Source: Terebella lapidaria (Eukaryota > Annelida > Polychaeta > Terebellida > Terebellidae). Taken from it: a stretch of DNA of 64,000 nt. The stretch lies in contig OX424555.1 of assembly GCA_949152475.1 (NCBI GenBank), positions 70,633,499 to 70,697,498 on the forward strand, in the 5' to 3' direction. Position numbers and translations under genes: made by a program. Below the pieces are notes generated by a model. It searched no databases, had not been told where the DNA came from, and worked only from the letters and a program-made list of their open reading frames with translations. Each line of letters starts with the position of its first letter. The first letter of the stretch is position 1. This document shows positions 35,760 through 47,740 of this stretch, piece by piece.

Positions 35760-37290
35760 GATTATTTTGAGTTTTTTTGAGAAACATAATTGTCATGTTT
35801 TTTTCGTCCGTCCGTTGTGCGTCCGGGTCTGTAACTTTTTTTTGACATGATGAATTTCCCCATAAATTTGTCAGAACATACCTTGGGCCAGTATATAAAG
35901 ACGATTTTTAAAAAAATTTTGATTGAATGGTTTTTCCCGATTTGGTGGCCATTTTTGACGAAAAATTGCCATTTTTGGACTTTGGTGGCCATTTTCTCAA
36001 AAACTGGCTTATCAGTTTTCAGATTTTCGTTTCAAAACATTCCTTTCATGTACCTCTACGACGTGTATAAGTTACGTTGACCTTGAATTGCCTATTCACA
36101 TATGGCGGCCATTTTGATTTTTTGACGGGTCGGCGAAAAAAAATTGTTTTGTCCCAAATTGAGTCACTATTCGTTTTGAGCCATTCCAGCAAAAAACCAT
36201 AAAAAAATTTTTGCCCATTGAAAATTTTTTTGGACTTGAAAATTGAAAATTTGGGTGAAAATTTCACCCAATTTTTCCTTCATAATGGGAGCTGTGCGGA
36301 GTAAACTCATAGAACACTTCAAGATAGAGCCTAAGTATTGGCACATTCGAATGGGAAATCATATATCGCGGTTTGAGTGGTGACCTTGAATTTGACCTTC
36401 GATGAGCTTGACCTTTTTTGTCGAAAACAGATGCATTTTGTCTTTGTTGGCCCTTTTATCAGAGTCTATTCAGACAGTTTTCCTCAAAATCATGTATAAG
36501 ATTCTCCTTATGTACCTTTGTGATGTGTATAAGTTTTGTTGCCTTTGAAATGACGGTCTGCGTATGGCGGCCATTTTGATTTTTTGACCGGTAGGCGAAA
36601 AAAAAAATTTCGTCCCAAATCGAGTCGCTACTCGTTTTGAGCCATTTCCAGCAAAAAAAAAAATTTTATTGGCCATTAAAAAATGTTTTGGACCCAATTT
36701 CACCCAATTTTTCCTTCATAATGGGAGCTGTGCGGAGTATACTCCTAGAACACTTCAAGATAGAGCACATTCAAATAGGAAATCATATATTGCGGTTTGA
36801 GTGGTGACCTTGAGTTTGACCTTCAATGACCTTGGAAGGTCGAAAACGACCTTTTTTGTCGAAAGAAAAACCCGATGAATTTGGTCTTTGGTGGCCCTTT
36901 TCTCAAAATCGATTAAAAAATTTTCCTCAAAATGCATAAGACTCTCCCTATGTACCTTTCTGATGTGTAAAAGTTTTCTTGCCTTTGAATCAATAGTCTG
37001 TGAATATATGTCATTAACGAAAAAATTCTTCCGAGATGTAACTTGATTTCTTTTTATAGTCCATACAGAAAATGTGTTTCCGGCAACATTTACGAATATG
37101 TTTTGACAATAGAGTTTAAGATCAGTGTAACAATTTACATGTTGGAAAATCAATACTCTGTGCAATTCTCATGATTGCCGATAAGCTACAGCACCCTTGG
37201 TGCTATGTTTGAGGTGGTGGGACAAAGGGCTAATATCTGAAATATATATTGTCCTGTAACCTTCCTTAGCCCTTGGGCTATTTTTTTTCC
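35760..37290 (+). mobile_element. Hairpin-capped element relative with 436-bp tandem units
   Basis: It has a GTCCGTCCGTTGTGCGTCCG start module, repeated ATGGCGGCCATTTTGATTTT segments, GTGACCTTGAATTTGACCTT pieces (about 36380), and ends TATATTGTCCTGTAACCTTC, CTTAGCCCTTGGGCTA (about 37245-37282). Two internal units are offset by 436 bp (ATAATGGGAGCTGTGCGG at 36282 and 36718). The 5' hairpin is not preserved, and about 36990-37190 looks like a foreign insert. No coding. Confidence 0.6.
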
Positions 37291-38084
37291 CTAAACTTCG
37301 TCTTTCGGATTCAGTTTCGGAATATGAATTTGTCTGTTTTCTGAATCTCTATGAATATTCCATATTCAGTCAATTGCGTGAAATTAAATGATAAGGGGTT
37401 AAGAATCCACCGTGATTTACATTCAGCGTGATGATCTGAGTCTTTTCCATGGCAGTGCTTCGGAATATACGGTGGACTAACTACAAGTCATGTTTCCTCA
37501 TGTACACAGTATCACATGCCCAGACGTATCAAGTGGAATCCTATACGGAAACTGTCCTGACAGGCAACAGGGAATGGAATGAATGGTTCATTGCAGAACC
37601 ATCTAAATGAGTGATGTCTCTCTTGTACCTATAGTTACTTACCACTGTGTCACGTGCTCACATCGTGATTTCTATGGAATATATAATGCCGTTCTTGCTA
37701 TTTCCATAGATTTGTCACGTGAATCACGATGAAACAGTACTGGAAAATGTCTGAAAAAATGGTACAGGACTCGTGTTTGCCATGCATTGTGACGAATATC
37801 GTAATGCAATTGAAAATTAACGAATTATCATTTCAGCAATATCCATGTGTTGTAGTTCTCAGCCAAATCGCCAATACTTATCCGTGATTTAGAGTAGCTA
37901 ATAGTTCTTTGTAAAGTGTGCACAATATATTGTTGGTAGCGTCCTTCTTTATTCGGACGTGTTGGTTTATTTCAGTTTCCTCGAAATGAGCCAAATAAAT
38001 TCGTGCTGGACAGACAAAACAAACACAAACAACTACGATGACGACTTTCCCCATACATCTTTGCCTATTGGGTTCATTGTTTGT

Positions 38085-38290
38085 GTGTCAAGAATTATTC
38101 TTATTCGCGTCAAGAATTATTGTTTCCCTATGAAGAATGGCGTTAAGAATCATTGTCTCCCCGTGAAAAATGCTATTATTTTCCTCGTAAATAATACCGT
38201 TTGTTGTCGTGTAAAGCAGTATTGTTTACGCGTGAACAATAACTTTTGTATCCGTGTAAAAATTGTTTGCCTGCAAACAATTATTCATTG
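38085..38290. repeat. Degenerate short tandem repeat
   Basis: Roughly eight degenerate units of about 22-27 bp built on CGTGTAAAGAATTATTGTTT-like sequence. The 114-codon frame 37959-38303 covers it and is repeat-driven. Confidence 0.5.
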
Positions 38291-38329
38291 TGGGGAGATT
38301 TGACAAGAACATTTGATGCTTTTATGAAG

Positions 38330-40700
38330 ATATTCATTATTTCGTTTCATGTAAGTAGTGATGCACAATTTCATCACATCTTACGTTTTTGAAGCATGGG
38401 GTATATACCCCAATATGTATCCCATTTTTCAGTTTTGGTCGCCTTATTTTGTTCTCCCGATCTCCGCCGCCTCTATCACCCTCGATACCCCGATAACCAT
38501 AACGTACGTTAGGGCTATCAACAAAATGACGGAAGGTTTGTCGGTTCAGTGATGGATACTCGGTTTTCACCACTCAAAAACATTTCATGTTTCAGTATCA
38601 CTTCGTTTCATCTGAATTTCAATAAATCTGCTAGAAAGTCGGAAAACTGACGCTGAAAATATTGGCGATGATAACCATAACGTGTGTCAATAATAACCCT
38701 AACGTCAAATTAATGTTCTTGTGCGATAACCATAACGTGAAGGTTAAATCTATTTTGGCTCACAGATTCGTTTTATAGGTGCTATTACTGTGCATTTGAA
38801 AGAGTAAGTTTCCTCAAAGGTAGTCGACCATGAAGTTAGGAAACATTCTGATCAGATGCTGAGCATCAGAAAAAGCTTCTTAGAATCTGCCTCTCGGAAA
38901 ATGGTCTGGCGCTCAGTGCATTTTAAAGTGGCATAATCGGTTTTTGATTTGTCATGTCAAAGTGATCAGTAGCCGTATCCAAAGCAGATGTACAGTGTAA
39001 AATTTTCAACACGCACACGAATTTGTCTGAAGTTCGCGTTGAAAATCAGAATTTAAAAATAGTTTCGAACGGAACAGTTCAAATGCAGTGAAAATATAGA
39101 AAAATACACAGTCCAATCAGCTGAAACTCGTATTGAGAGGGTCAATGTATGGTATATTTTAGTGACGAATCTCAAATATTCAATTGGATTGTTTAATGTT
39201 GAAAATAACGACAATATGTGGAAATTCATGTCTTTGTTTTTTGGAAGTTTTAATGGTGCTATATCATCCAATACATGCTAGCCAATTGATTCATGACAAA
39301 TTTCAGAAACAGATAATATCACTTTAGCATTGCTGAGGATGTGACGAGGAATTGTGACGACAATAATTTCCTCATTGTTAACATGGAAATCAAGAAGTTG
39401 CGCTACAAACGTCAAATTTTAATGTAGAATTAGAATAGCAATGCTCAGAACAGGATGTACCTGCGATGAACGAGACATGTGTAACAGACGCAATATATGT
39501 AATAAAGCCCGGACGTCGGAAGAGGGGCTTAATTCTTATCCAGTTGTTACATGTTTGCTGTAAAAGTAACCGACATGCATACTTTTATTAAGCCCCCTAG
39601 TACATGTAAGCTGCAATAAAACGGACGATTCCCTGTAACAGCCCCCATTTATGCAATAGTAGACTTCCATGAGGACTGTTTACCACGATTCGTCGTTCTA
39701 CTGCACCTCCATCACTTTGACAAACTTTATTTTGTGATGACTATGATCCACAATGCATCTAGAGTATGCAGAGCTACCGCGTACATACGCAATCATTCAA
39801 TAGAATCCCTGGCCGGTGATTTGGTGTAGATCTATTGAGGTATACATCTTACGGTACAGCATCACACAATGCGAACAAAAATACACTACATGTACATTTC
39901 CGATGTAGTTACCGGGTATTGCGGGTTATGGTAGTCGACCACGCGCGTTATGTCTGTCGAAAGTACACGTTATGGTACTTTTTCTCACCGATTTCAAGAT
40001 TAACGGTAACGTTATCTGAGTTTATTGCGCCTATTATAGAAAATACACCCATGTGAATTCCAGTGTAACACGTTTTGAATCAAAATGTGTAGTTAATTAA
40101 TGGAATATAAGCATAGATTTATCTGAGCATAAAACAGCATATAAGCATAAATATAAATATAACAACATAAATAATACAGCATAAACAACCTTCCGCAATT
40201 TTGTTGCTAACCCTAACGTACATTATGGTTATTGGGGTATCGATGGTGTCTATGCTAAGTTGAACAGATGCAGCTGCATCCCATTTCCACTAGATCGTTT
40301 GGTGGGAGCAGTTATTGTGGTCTGACAAGGACATCCTTCCATTCGTAGTGACCTGGAGACCTCCACCCCCCACCCTGCCCCTCAACATCTGTATTCATCA
40401 AGTCAAGCCCGCTTGGTCTACGCGAATTACACAAACTTACAGCACCCCCTCCTTTACAACGTTGGATATTACAAGACATGATGAAATATGGGTAGACCTT
40501 TTTTTAATTGGATCTCTCATGCGCTGAAATTGTTGGCACAGTGGTAAATTGGGCTTTCCTGTCCCGAGGATCTACCGGCGACATAAGTGAGATAGCGCTG
40601 TCTCCGACAGCTAATTCTGACTACTACAAGACCTTCATTTTATATCCTGGTATGGCTCTATGTGCTGAATTTGACGACCATGATGGTAAGGTGAAACGAA
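38330..40700. repeat. Block C, copy III, split by an insertion
   Basis: 38330-38476 (TAGTGATGCACAATTTCATC, GCATGGGGTATATACC) corresponds to 3330-3385 in copy I. 40254-40700 (TTATTGTGGTCTGACAAGGA, TAGTGACCTGGAG, ATTCATCAAGTCAAGCCCGC) corresponds to 3540-4000. The intervening DNA is a TIR element. The frame 40508-40822 belongs to this diverged repeat. Confidence 0.65.
38477..40248. mobile_element. 1.77-kb TIR element with 5-bp TSD
   Basis: Ends CACCCTCGATACCCCGATAA and the complement of CACCATCGATACCCCAATAA, a TIR of about 40 bp that runs on through CCATAACGTACGTTAGGG. Flanks are TCTAT at 38472-38476 and 40249-40253. Additional GATAACCATAACGT copies at about 38670 and 38717 are subterminal repeats, a usual place for transposase binding. 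No transposase-like ORF survives. CAC termini with a 5-bp TSD would fit Transib-like elements, but the heptamer is not canonical. Confidence 0.88.
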
Positions 40701-41081
40701 AAACGGACGACAATAAAATTGTCATAATTGGGTTCCTCAGTCACTTGAATATGCAGTATGTCCTGACTGACACTGACATACATTTGGTGATGTATGCCGA
40801 TGATATAAGTATTGTGAACTAATTAAATGTACCAAGTATTTGTATTGTGATCCAATTAAATTTACCAAGTTTTTTTTGCAACGAAAATGATTTGTTGGTA
40901 GATTTGTGAAAACTCAACGTTCTGGTGTATTCAGAACTAGGGCTCATTCGAGGGGTAATGTTCATTCTAGGGATAATGAAAAGTTCTCTTGTAACAATCG
41001 CAGTTAATATCCTATTGGGATACACAGCTTCGATACTTCTAGTATAGTTGCGCCTCTAATATGACAACTAGATCTATTTTC

Positions 41082-41325
41082 ATGTTAATTTTGGGGAATT
41101 CATGACGGGTGCCACTAGTGGGGCAGGAAATGCTCACTCTTTCCGGAACACCTGATTTCACCTCCTGATGGCCATTTACGGGGGTTCATGAGTTTCCCTG
41201 TCATTTTTGTTTTCTCTCACTTCGTATGCCTGATATGACTTTCTGTCCCCGGACTATGAGATTGGATAACGGACCCTGTTTTGTTTGCTCGGAATACTTG
41301 ATACTGGGTATTGATTCCACGTCTA
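41082..41325. repeat. Dispersed 240-bp module, copy 2
   Basis: Nearly identical to 27806-28055, differing by a few substitutions and a small insertion (CTCTTTCCGG versus CTCCGG). The high identity against the diverged background implies a recent dispersal event or conservation of the module. Confidence 0.75.
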
Positions 41326-41329
41326 TCGT

Positions 41330-42350
41330 ACAGTAAGATAACGATGAAAGCTTACGATGCTTCGCAGTTCACAATTCCAATATACACTGATGTATCCTCC
41401 CCGTAATGTGAACTGCACCGATTCTGGTTACTGTGCGTCTGTTGAGCTGACAATACCAGGGAGATATACGTTCTGAACGGCAGTCTGAATGAAGAGTTGC
41501 AATATTTATATAGTAATATACTGGTACATATGACATTGTTCCAAAACCTACCCAAGCATTGTGGTGTTTCCATGCAGATATTTGAGCTGTTTATTGTATG
41601 TATGTCATTCTAATCTTCATAGTACCATAAGATAAACACAACATGATTTGTTGTATATAAGTTAACTTCAATTCAAATATATGATTATATACATGTCCAA
41701 ATGTTTTGTGTTTAATGAAAGGAAACATCGCCAATACGTTAACTGGTTGAGTATATTTCATGTTCACACATGCTTGTACATGAAAGAGAAATAACATGAC
41801 AATGAGAATTTTTCTCATGATAGCATGCACAGTTTGACGCATCCATGTTACTCAGCCAGTTGTCCATTTTGATGGACCAGTTGTCCATTTTGATGGGTCG
41901 AATATACACACTGAATGATTCATTGAAAATATCAGTGCTATTACAGACGAGGGATACATACCATGCCTGGCATCAGTTGCACTCTGATATGGAAAACTGA
42001 TTTCGCAGCAGTACACAGCTCACATTATTGTAGTAATTGTCGAATATTTCAAATGATTATTTCTAATGAATCAAGCAGAATGCTGGGAAAATACATGGCT
42101 TTTACTGAAAGCACATTTAGATGATTCACTGGGCGACAAATAATTGCATACACTCTCCTTTCCAATTGCTAGAACTATATCGAAGCTACTTGCTTGCCGC
42201 CCTCTTCCTTACTACCGTAATGTGACATTACGACAGTAGGGAATCAACTGTGACAATAAAGATGACAAATGTGTGAGTCTCTATAAATATTTAGGTATGG
42301 CCTTACGTACTTTGTGTTCACCAGCAGACGAAGTAAGTCTGACGTTTAAG
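41330..42350. other. Unassigned spacer
   Basis: Contains the direct repeat CCAGTTGTCCATTTTGATG (41858 and 41878) and a short inverted repeat TACCGTAATGTGACATTACG near 42213. No gene recognised. Confidence 0.4.
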
Positions 42351-43310
42351 CAACTCACCAAACAGAAAACGACGTCACGCACTTCATTCCGAAACGTACC
42401 AAGATATCATCACGAAACTTTTTGTACACATACATGAGGCCCTGTGGTAGGTTGCTATTGAATTTCAACCAAATTGGAAAGAAAAACAAGATGGCCGCCG
42501 CAAAAAAAAAATGCAGTTTATTCCGAAATGTACCTAAGATATCATCACAAACCTTTTTGTACACATACATCGGCCTTAAGGTAGGTTGCGTTTGAATTTC
42601 AGCTGAATCGGAAAAACAAGATGGATGCCAAAAAAACATAATTTTTTTCGGGAAGAAAACGTCACGCACTTCATTCCGAAACGTACCAAGATATCATCAT
42701 GAAAGTTCTTGCACACATACATCGAGCCCTGTGGTAGGTTCCTATTGAATTTCAACCAAATTGGAAAAACAAGATGGCCGCCACGAAAAAAAAATTCTGG
42801 AAAACGGCGTCACGCACTATATTCCGAAACATACCCAAGATATCATCACGAAACTTTTCGTACACATACATCGGGCCCTGAGGTAGGTTGCTATTGAATT
42901 TCAGCCAAATCGGAAAAACAAGATGGCCGCCACAAAAAAACTTTTTTGGGAGGGAAACCCAATTTCAGGAATCAAATCTCATAACCACTTGGTGATGTAC
43001 AACAGGCGTCACTTTTACCACTATTGATGAGTGCACGGTCAGAAGTGTATATATATTGATTTTGTATGATTTTGAATTCGCGAAAGTTACCATGAAGAGG
43101 TAACCCAGAAACAACATCATGCACTTTATTCCGAAACGCAACAAGATATCATCACGAAACTTTTTGTACACATACTTTGGGCCCTGAGGTAGGTTACTAT
43201 TGAATTTCAGCCAAATCGGAAAAAAAAACAAGATTGCCTCCACAAAAAAAACAAACATTTTTTTTCCAGGAAAATGGCGTCACATACTTTATTCCAAAAC
43301 AAACCGGGGA
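42350..43310. repeat. Tandem array of about 145-bp units
   Basis: About six units start with GTCACGCACTTCATTCCGAA-like DNA (42374, about 42513, 42661, 42809, about 43113, 43268) and carry AAGATATCATCACGAAACTT, GGTAGGTTGCTATTGAATTT and ACAAGATGGCCGCC. About 150 bp of unrelated DNA (42960-43110) interrupts the array. Minus frames over it (42355-42669, 42965-43258) are repeat artefacts. Confidence 0.8.
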
Positions 43311-43559
43311 ACACCTGTGTTGTCGTGAGATTGACTGCCTCTCCCCCACCGCCCTCTAGTTGCCATACATTTCAGAACATATATATTCCAATTATATATA
43401 CATTTATTGGGATGAGAAATGTTTATGTCCTGAATAATGAAAGTACTAAATATCAACAGTATTTAATAATCAACAGTATTCTGCCATGCAGTTTTGGTCC
43501 TTATGATTGAAAAAGTCCTTTAAATTTCCCGCAACTGGGTAACTCTGTCTCAGCAGTTC

Positions 43560-44846
43560 GGTTTTTGGACACTTAAGCAAGACATGTTCCTCGGTGTGTA
43601 CTCTCTGGCCACAAGGACAATGTATGTATCAACCTATTACCGCTGTAAACCAAATTTTGATGATGATTTGATGATGTCATCAAAATCAAATTTTGATGAC
43701 AATTTATGTGGTCGTATGGAATCCGGGCCCAACGACCAGTTTCCACCTTCAGGTGATGCGATGTCAGTCGCAATCTGGTGACTGCTGTCCGGTCCCGTTC
43801 AGGGACTGTAGACTTGATACACAGGAGTGTTGAGGCTTCCAAGTTTGGTTTAACCAACTTGTAGCCGCTCCTCCGACTAGCTTCTGAGTTCTGCACCCTG
43901 GCTTTTACACTCTCCAAGAAGACATTTTTCTGATTTGCACTAAGGTTTCCTATAACTTTGATCCTGCGACCCATAGGACATCTCGATTCTCATCTCGTCT
44001 TCACCACATAGTGATTCCTCCACAATCCAGCTTGTGGCATTTGGCTGGCCTGTCTCCAAGTGAATAAGGTCATTACAGGTCGAATGGCGAACACCCAATA
44101 ATTGCTTCAAGTGCTGGTTTAAGGGATCTCAGCCGCTCTCAGATCTGCAGTGAGCCATGTTTCACTTGAGTAGAAGATGGAGGACAATGAGTGCACTGTT
44201 CCACACCTCCCGCTTGACTTGAAAGGGACAGTCAGAATTATTCTGGAGAAACGAGTAAAACTGGTAGACATGCATGGTTTTTGTGTTGAGGTGGTCCTTG
44301 AGTTGGATTGTCATGGGCTTGCTAATTTGGAGTCCCCAAGTACTGGTAAGTGTCCGTGTATTCTAAGGTGACATCATCAAGGCGGATGGGACTGTGGTCA
44401 CTAAAACCGTGAGGAACTTGGACTTTGTCGGGTGAAGTGTCATCCCTATAGCGTCAGCACATGCTTCTACTTGCTTTAATTTGGTGTTTAGGCTTGCTCG
44501 GCTTGTTGCGAAATGACAGTGTCATCCATGAAGACACGTTTAGATAGAGCACGTAGATCTTGGAGCCATCCGTCGGGGCCACTGGATTGAGCTGCTGGAA
44601 TCGTGGGGTCTATGTAGGCTGTGAACAGACAGCAGCTTGAGCTGCCGCCTTGCTTCACACCTGCTGTAGTTGAGAATTGGGCTGCACCTATCTTTCCTTT
44701 TGACACCATTGAGTTCTGGAGTGCCTTGAGGTAATAACAGCCACATCCGAGGGTGTCTAAATACTGTAAGAGCTTCTAACGATCTACTGTATCATACACC
44801 TTTTTGTAATCCAAAAAAGCGATCAAAAGAGATTGTGCCTATGTCA
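43560..44846 (-). pseudogene. Non-LTR retrotransposon pseudogene, main part
   Basis: On the minus strand, from 44846 down: a motif A-like stretch LIAFLDYKKVYDTVDR (about 44785-44830, stop after it), KLLQYLDTLGCGCYYLKALQ, GKIGAAQFSTTAGVKQGGSS with CCLFTAYIDPTI (motif B region), and VFMDDTVIS (a MDD version of the catalytic motif, about 44510-44540). Far downstream come TRLRLTSHHLKVETGRWARI and CPCGQRV-TEEHVLLKCP-like DNA at about 43575-43625, a zinc-knuckle-like tail. Several frameshifts and stops. A family G module interrupts the tail (43630-43700). The 5' continuation lies beyond the 9.36-kb insertion, at 54212-54270. Confidence 0.82.
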
Positions 44847-45410
44847 ATAAGCAGGGGCGGATCAAGGATTTCTGAATAGGAGGGGGGGGTGCTCTTCTTA
44901 AATGTACGTAAAATCTTGAAATAGTGTGAGCGAGCGTAGCGAGCGAAGCCTTATGCGGTCTGGGGGTTCGGGGGGTGCCGAAAGGCCCACGAGAAATTTT
45001 TGGAATTTAGTCTCTCTGTGATGGTTTCTAAGGTGTATTTTACAACTGTACCTTGTGAAATCAATAAGTGGAAGTTTATTTTAGAAGTCTGCTTAGATTT
45101 ATTGTATTCGATATATTTTCAAAGAAAGAAAGGTCTAATAGTCTTACCATTCTCAGGCTGCTTTAAGGTTATTATGCACCAGACATGTTGATGGTCAGTA
45201 GTATAATGATAAAGATGGGATATAATTATCTTAAAAGTTATGCCGACATCCAGAGTTATATCCAGATTTATACAGAACTCTGTCTGAAACAAACAAGTGT
45301 GTCGGACTAGATTCATTACTGGAGGGGGGGAGGGTTGGCAACTGGTCAAGCGACCGAGCGAAGTGAGGTGGTAGGTTAGGGGCCGGTCATTATTTATCAG
45401 GTGAGGGGTT

Positions 45411-45501
45411 GGGGGGGGGGTCACCTTTCATTTTAAACATTATTGGGGGGGGGGGGGGGTCATACTTTTATTTTTTCGATGGGACTGGGGGGGGGGGGGG
45501 G
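45411..45501. repeat. Cluster of poly-G runs
   Basis: Three runs of 10-15 guanines (45411-45420, 45445-45459, 45487-45501) lie just inside the Harbinger-like left TIR on the plus strand. Strong intramolecular G-quadruplex potential. Run lengths may be unreliable. Confidence 0.8.
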
Positions 45502-45551
45502 TTAGGGTCGGAGTTTGAAATTGAGTTATTAGACATTTTGCCTTTAACGCT

Positions 45552-45586
45552 GTATTTCGATAGGCGGTATTTCGCTATCGAAATAC
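45552..45586. repeat. 12-bp hairpin
   Basis: GTATTTCGATAG pairs exactly with CTATCGAAATAC around an 11-nt loop that itself repeats GTATTTCG. Confidence 0.75.
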
Positions 45587-45989
45587 TGCACAACTTGGAC
45601 CAGACTCATTCGCCACAGGGGTGTCCGTTGGTGCATTCTTGAATTCACTGTTGTCGAGGAAATATGAACACAGCTGAGCGAATAGAAATTACTACAGTCA
45701 TACATAGTGTAGACTTTGAGCGTGTCATTTTCAATGCGTCATGGTTATATTCGCTCCGCTGGGGCCAGGCCTCCTGGGTCGGGCCGAACGGTTCCGGGGG
45801 GAGGTAGCATTGCGAGTTGTAACGGATTGTGTTAAGATGAGATACAGTGGATATTCCGTCTTTCCATGCGCCTGAAATATCAGCGTCATTTCGTAGGTTG
45901 AATTTATGATACTGTACCATGTCGAAGATGATTCGCATTCTATCAGATTCATAATGATTTAAATGATTAGACATGACGTAGCACGGTCT

Positions 45990-46541
45990 CTACAGTGTTG
46001 GAAATAATTTTATAATAACTGCGTCGTGTGAAATGGAAACGTTGGGGTTGATGTACGTATGTAAGTGAGATGAATGAACATCATGAAATAATACATAGTC
46101 TATAGAAGGGTTGTTATATAACCCAATAATACTGGTGTTGTGGATATAGAATACTATAGGCATGACTCTTCTAAGCCAATGTTGAATGGTATCATGGTTC
46201 TGGTGATTGGGATCCCCGAAAAAGTGATGCGATTTTTTCTTCTTCTTTCTGTGTCCTAAAATTGGCTGTCGATGACTGATCCGGTCAAATATGGCCCATT
46301 TATCCCACCATTTTCCAGTAAAATGGGCTTTTGAAGACTGATCTCTAGTTGGCCAGCCATGCACCATATTTTGCAATATCAAAGACACTTTGATATTATC
46401 AAATTTTTTGGTAAATAGACACCCGTACATCTCCCCAAAATCGATGTACGGGTGTCTATTTACCAAAAAATAGAGAAGAAAATCGACTCTCAGAAAGTAA
46501 TGAGCGTGATTTGTTTTTTGCTTTAAAAAAGGGCGATACAC
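45990..46541 (-). CDS. Uncharacterised 183-residue ORF in Harbinger-like element
   Basis: The longest non-repetitive open frame in the window. It begins MYRPFLKQKTNHAHYFLRVD and is basic, with a KKKKKS run in mid-protein and aromatic- and histidine-rich segments (WKWWDKWAIFD-like, HDVHSSHLHTYINPN). I recognise no family, no catalytic triad and no zinc finger. Part of the frame (about residues 24-46) is encoded by a perfect 28-bp inverted repeat, so the translation there is dictated by a DNA structure. It could be a remnant of the element's protein, an exon, or chance. A low-confidence gene. Confidence 0.22.
   Translation of the reverse strand: MYRPFLKQKTNHAHYFLRVDFLLYFLVNRHPYIDFGEMYGCLFTKKFDNIKVSLILQNMVHGWPTRDQSSKAHFTGKWWDKWAIFDRISHRQPILGHRKKKKKSHHFFGDPNHQNHDTIQHWLRRVMPIVFYIHNTSIIGLYNNPSIDYVLFHDVHSSHLHTYINPNVSISHDAVIIKLFPTL
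46404..46470. repeat. Perfect 28-bp hairpin
   Basis: Left arm 46404-46431 (starts TTTTTTGGTAAATAGACACC) is the exact complement of right arm 46443-46470 (starts GATGTACGGGTGTC), with an 11-nt loop TCCCCAAAATC. Perfection in otherwise decayed DNA suggests recent origin, for example a microRNA-like foldback or a small MITE. Confidence 0.9.
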
Positions 46542-46734
46542 GGGTTTAAGGTGACGCGCGCGCCCGACCAGAATCGTAATACATTTTTTTTGCCTAGCTC
46601 AGCCATTGCATTATTTTCACCAACATGAAAAAGAATGATGCGATGTGTCACATTGAATTTCAACAAGTGGCCTGAATGATATGCACACTCGCTAATATTG
46701 TCCGATGTCTGGCCTTGTTTGTAATGGATTGCAG

Positions 46735-47740
46735 GGGGTGTTGAGTTAAATGGAATAGGGAGTGTATATAATGTAGTAGAGGCAGTGTTGCATGTAATGG
46801 AGTAGGGGAGTGTTGAATGCGATAGTGTAGTGGGAATGGTGTATGCATTGGAGTGCCAGGAGCATTGTATGTAATGGCGTAAAGGGAATATTGCATGTAA
46901 TGGAGTAGAGGGAGTGTTCTGGGCAATAGTGTAGAGGGAGTGTTGTATGTAAGGCAGTAGTGGAAGTACGTTGTATGTAATGGAGTACGGGAGTGTTGTA
47001 TGCAATGTTGTAGAGGGAGTGGTGTATGTAATGGAGTGGCAGGAGTGTTATGTGCAATGTTGTAGAGGGAGTGGTGTGTGTAATGGAGTGGTATGTGTAT
47101 TGTATGCAATGATGTAGAGAGTGGTGTGTGTAATTGAGTTGCAGGAGTGTTGTATACAATGTTGTAGAGGGAGTGGTGTATGTATCGGAATGGCAGGTGT
47201 ATTGTATGCAATGGCGTAGAGGGAGTGCTGTATGTATCGGAATGGCAGGTGTATTGTATACAATGTTGTAGAGGGAGTGGTGTATGTATCGGAATGGCAG
47301 GTGTATTGTATGCAATGGCGTAGAGGAAGTGGTGTGTGTAATGGAGTGGCAGGAGTGTTGTATGCAATATTGTAGAGGGAGTGGTGTATGTAATGGAGTG
47401 GCAGGAGTGTTGTATGCAATGGCGAAGAGGGGGTGGTTATGTAGTGGAGTAGCGGGAGTGGTGATGTAAGGAAGTACTGGAGTGTTGTGGGCAATAGAGT
47501 AGAGGGTGTGGTGACTGTATTGAAGTATTGGGAGTCGTGTATGTAGTTGGGTAGCAAGAGTGTTGTATGTATTAGAGTAGAGGGTGTAGTGTATATAATA
47601 TAGTGTTGTGGGCAATGGTATGGAGGGAGTGTTGCTGTATGTAGTGGAGTAGAGGGAGTGTTGCAAGTGACGAAGTCAACGGAGTGTTGTGTGTAATGAA
47701 GTAGAGGGAATGCTGTATGCCATTGAGAAGCGGTGTTATC
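46735..47740. repeat. 26-bp minisatellite, about 38 units
   Basis: Units alternate between GTAGAGGGAGTGGTGTATGT-AATG and GAGTGGCAGGAGTGTTGTAT-GCAATG types, so a 52-bp higher-order pair is visible in the middle. The minus strand has almost no stop codons, giving three overlapping frames of 306, 235 and 169 codons rich in H, T, P, L, Y. A 26-bp period cycles all three frames every 78 bp, so this is composition rather than coding. Divergence rises towards both ends. Confidence 0.9.

Noticed and set aside
40508..40822. YADDISIVN motif at the end of a 104-codon frame, resembling a reverse-transcriptase active site
   Set aside because: The frame lies in diverged block C, upstream residues show no reverse-transcriptase motif, and the copies of the block at 3930-4030 and 18985-19060 have nothing similar. 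A four-residue match is weak evidence.
42355..43258. Hydrophobic minus-strand frames (FFFAAAILFFFPIWLKF) as membrane proteins
   Set aside because: They translate the 145-bp tandem repeat with its A-runs and the AAGATGGCCGCC motif; the peptide repeats with the DNA unit.
46746..47666. 306-codon minus-strand open frame, the longest in the window
   Set aside because: It lies wholly in a 26-bp minisatellite whose minus strand lacks stops in all three frames; two other overlapping frames are also open. No start context, domain or non-repetitive part.
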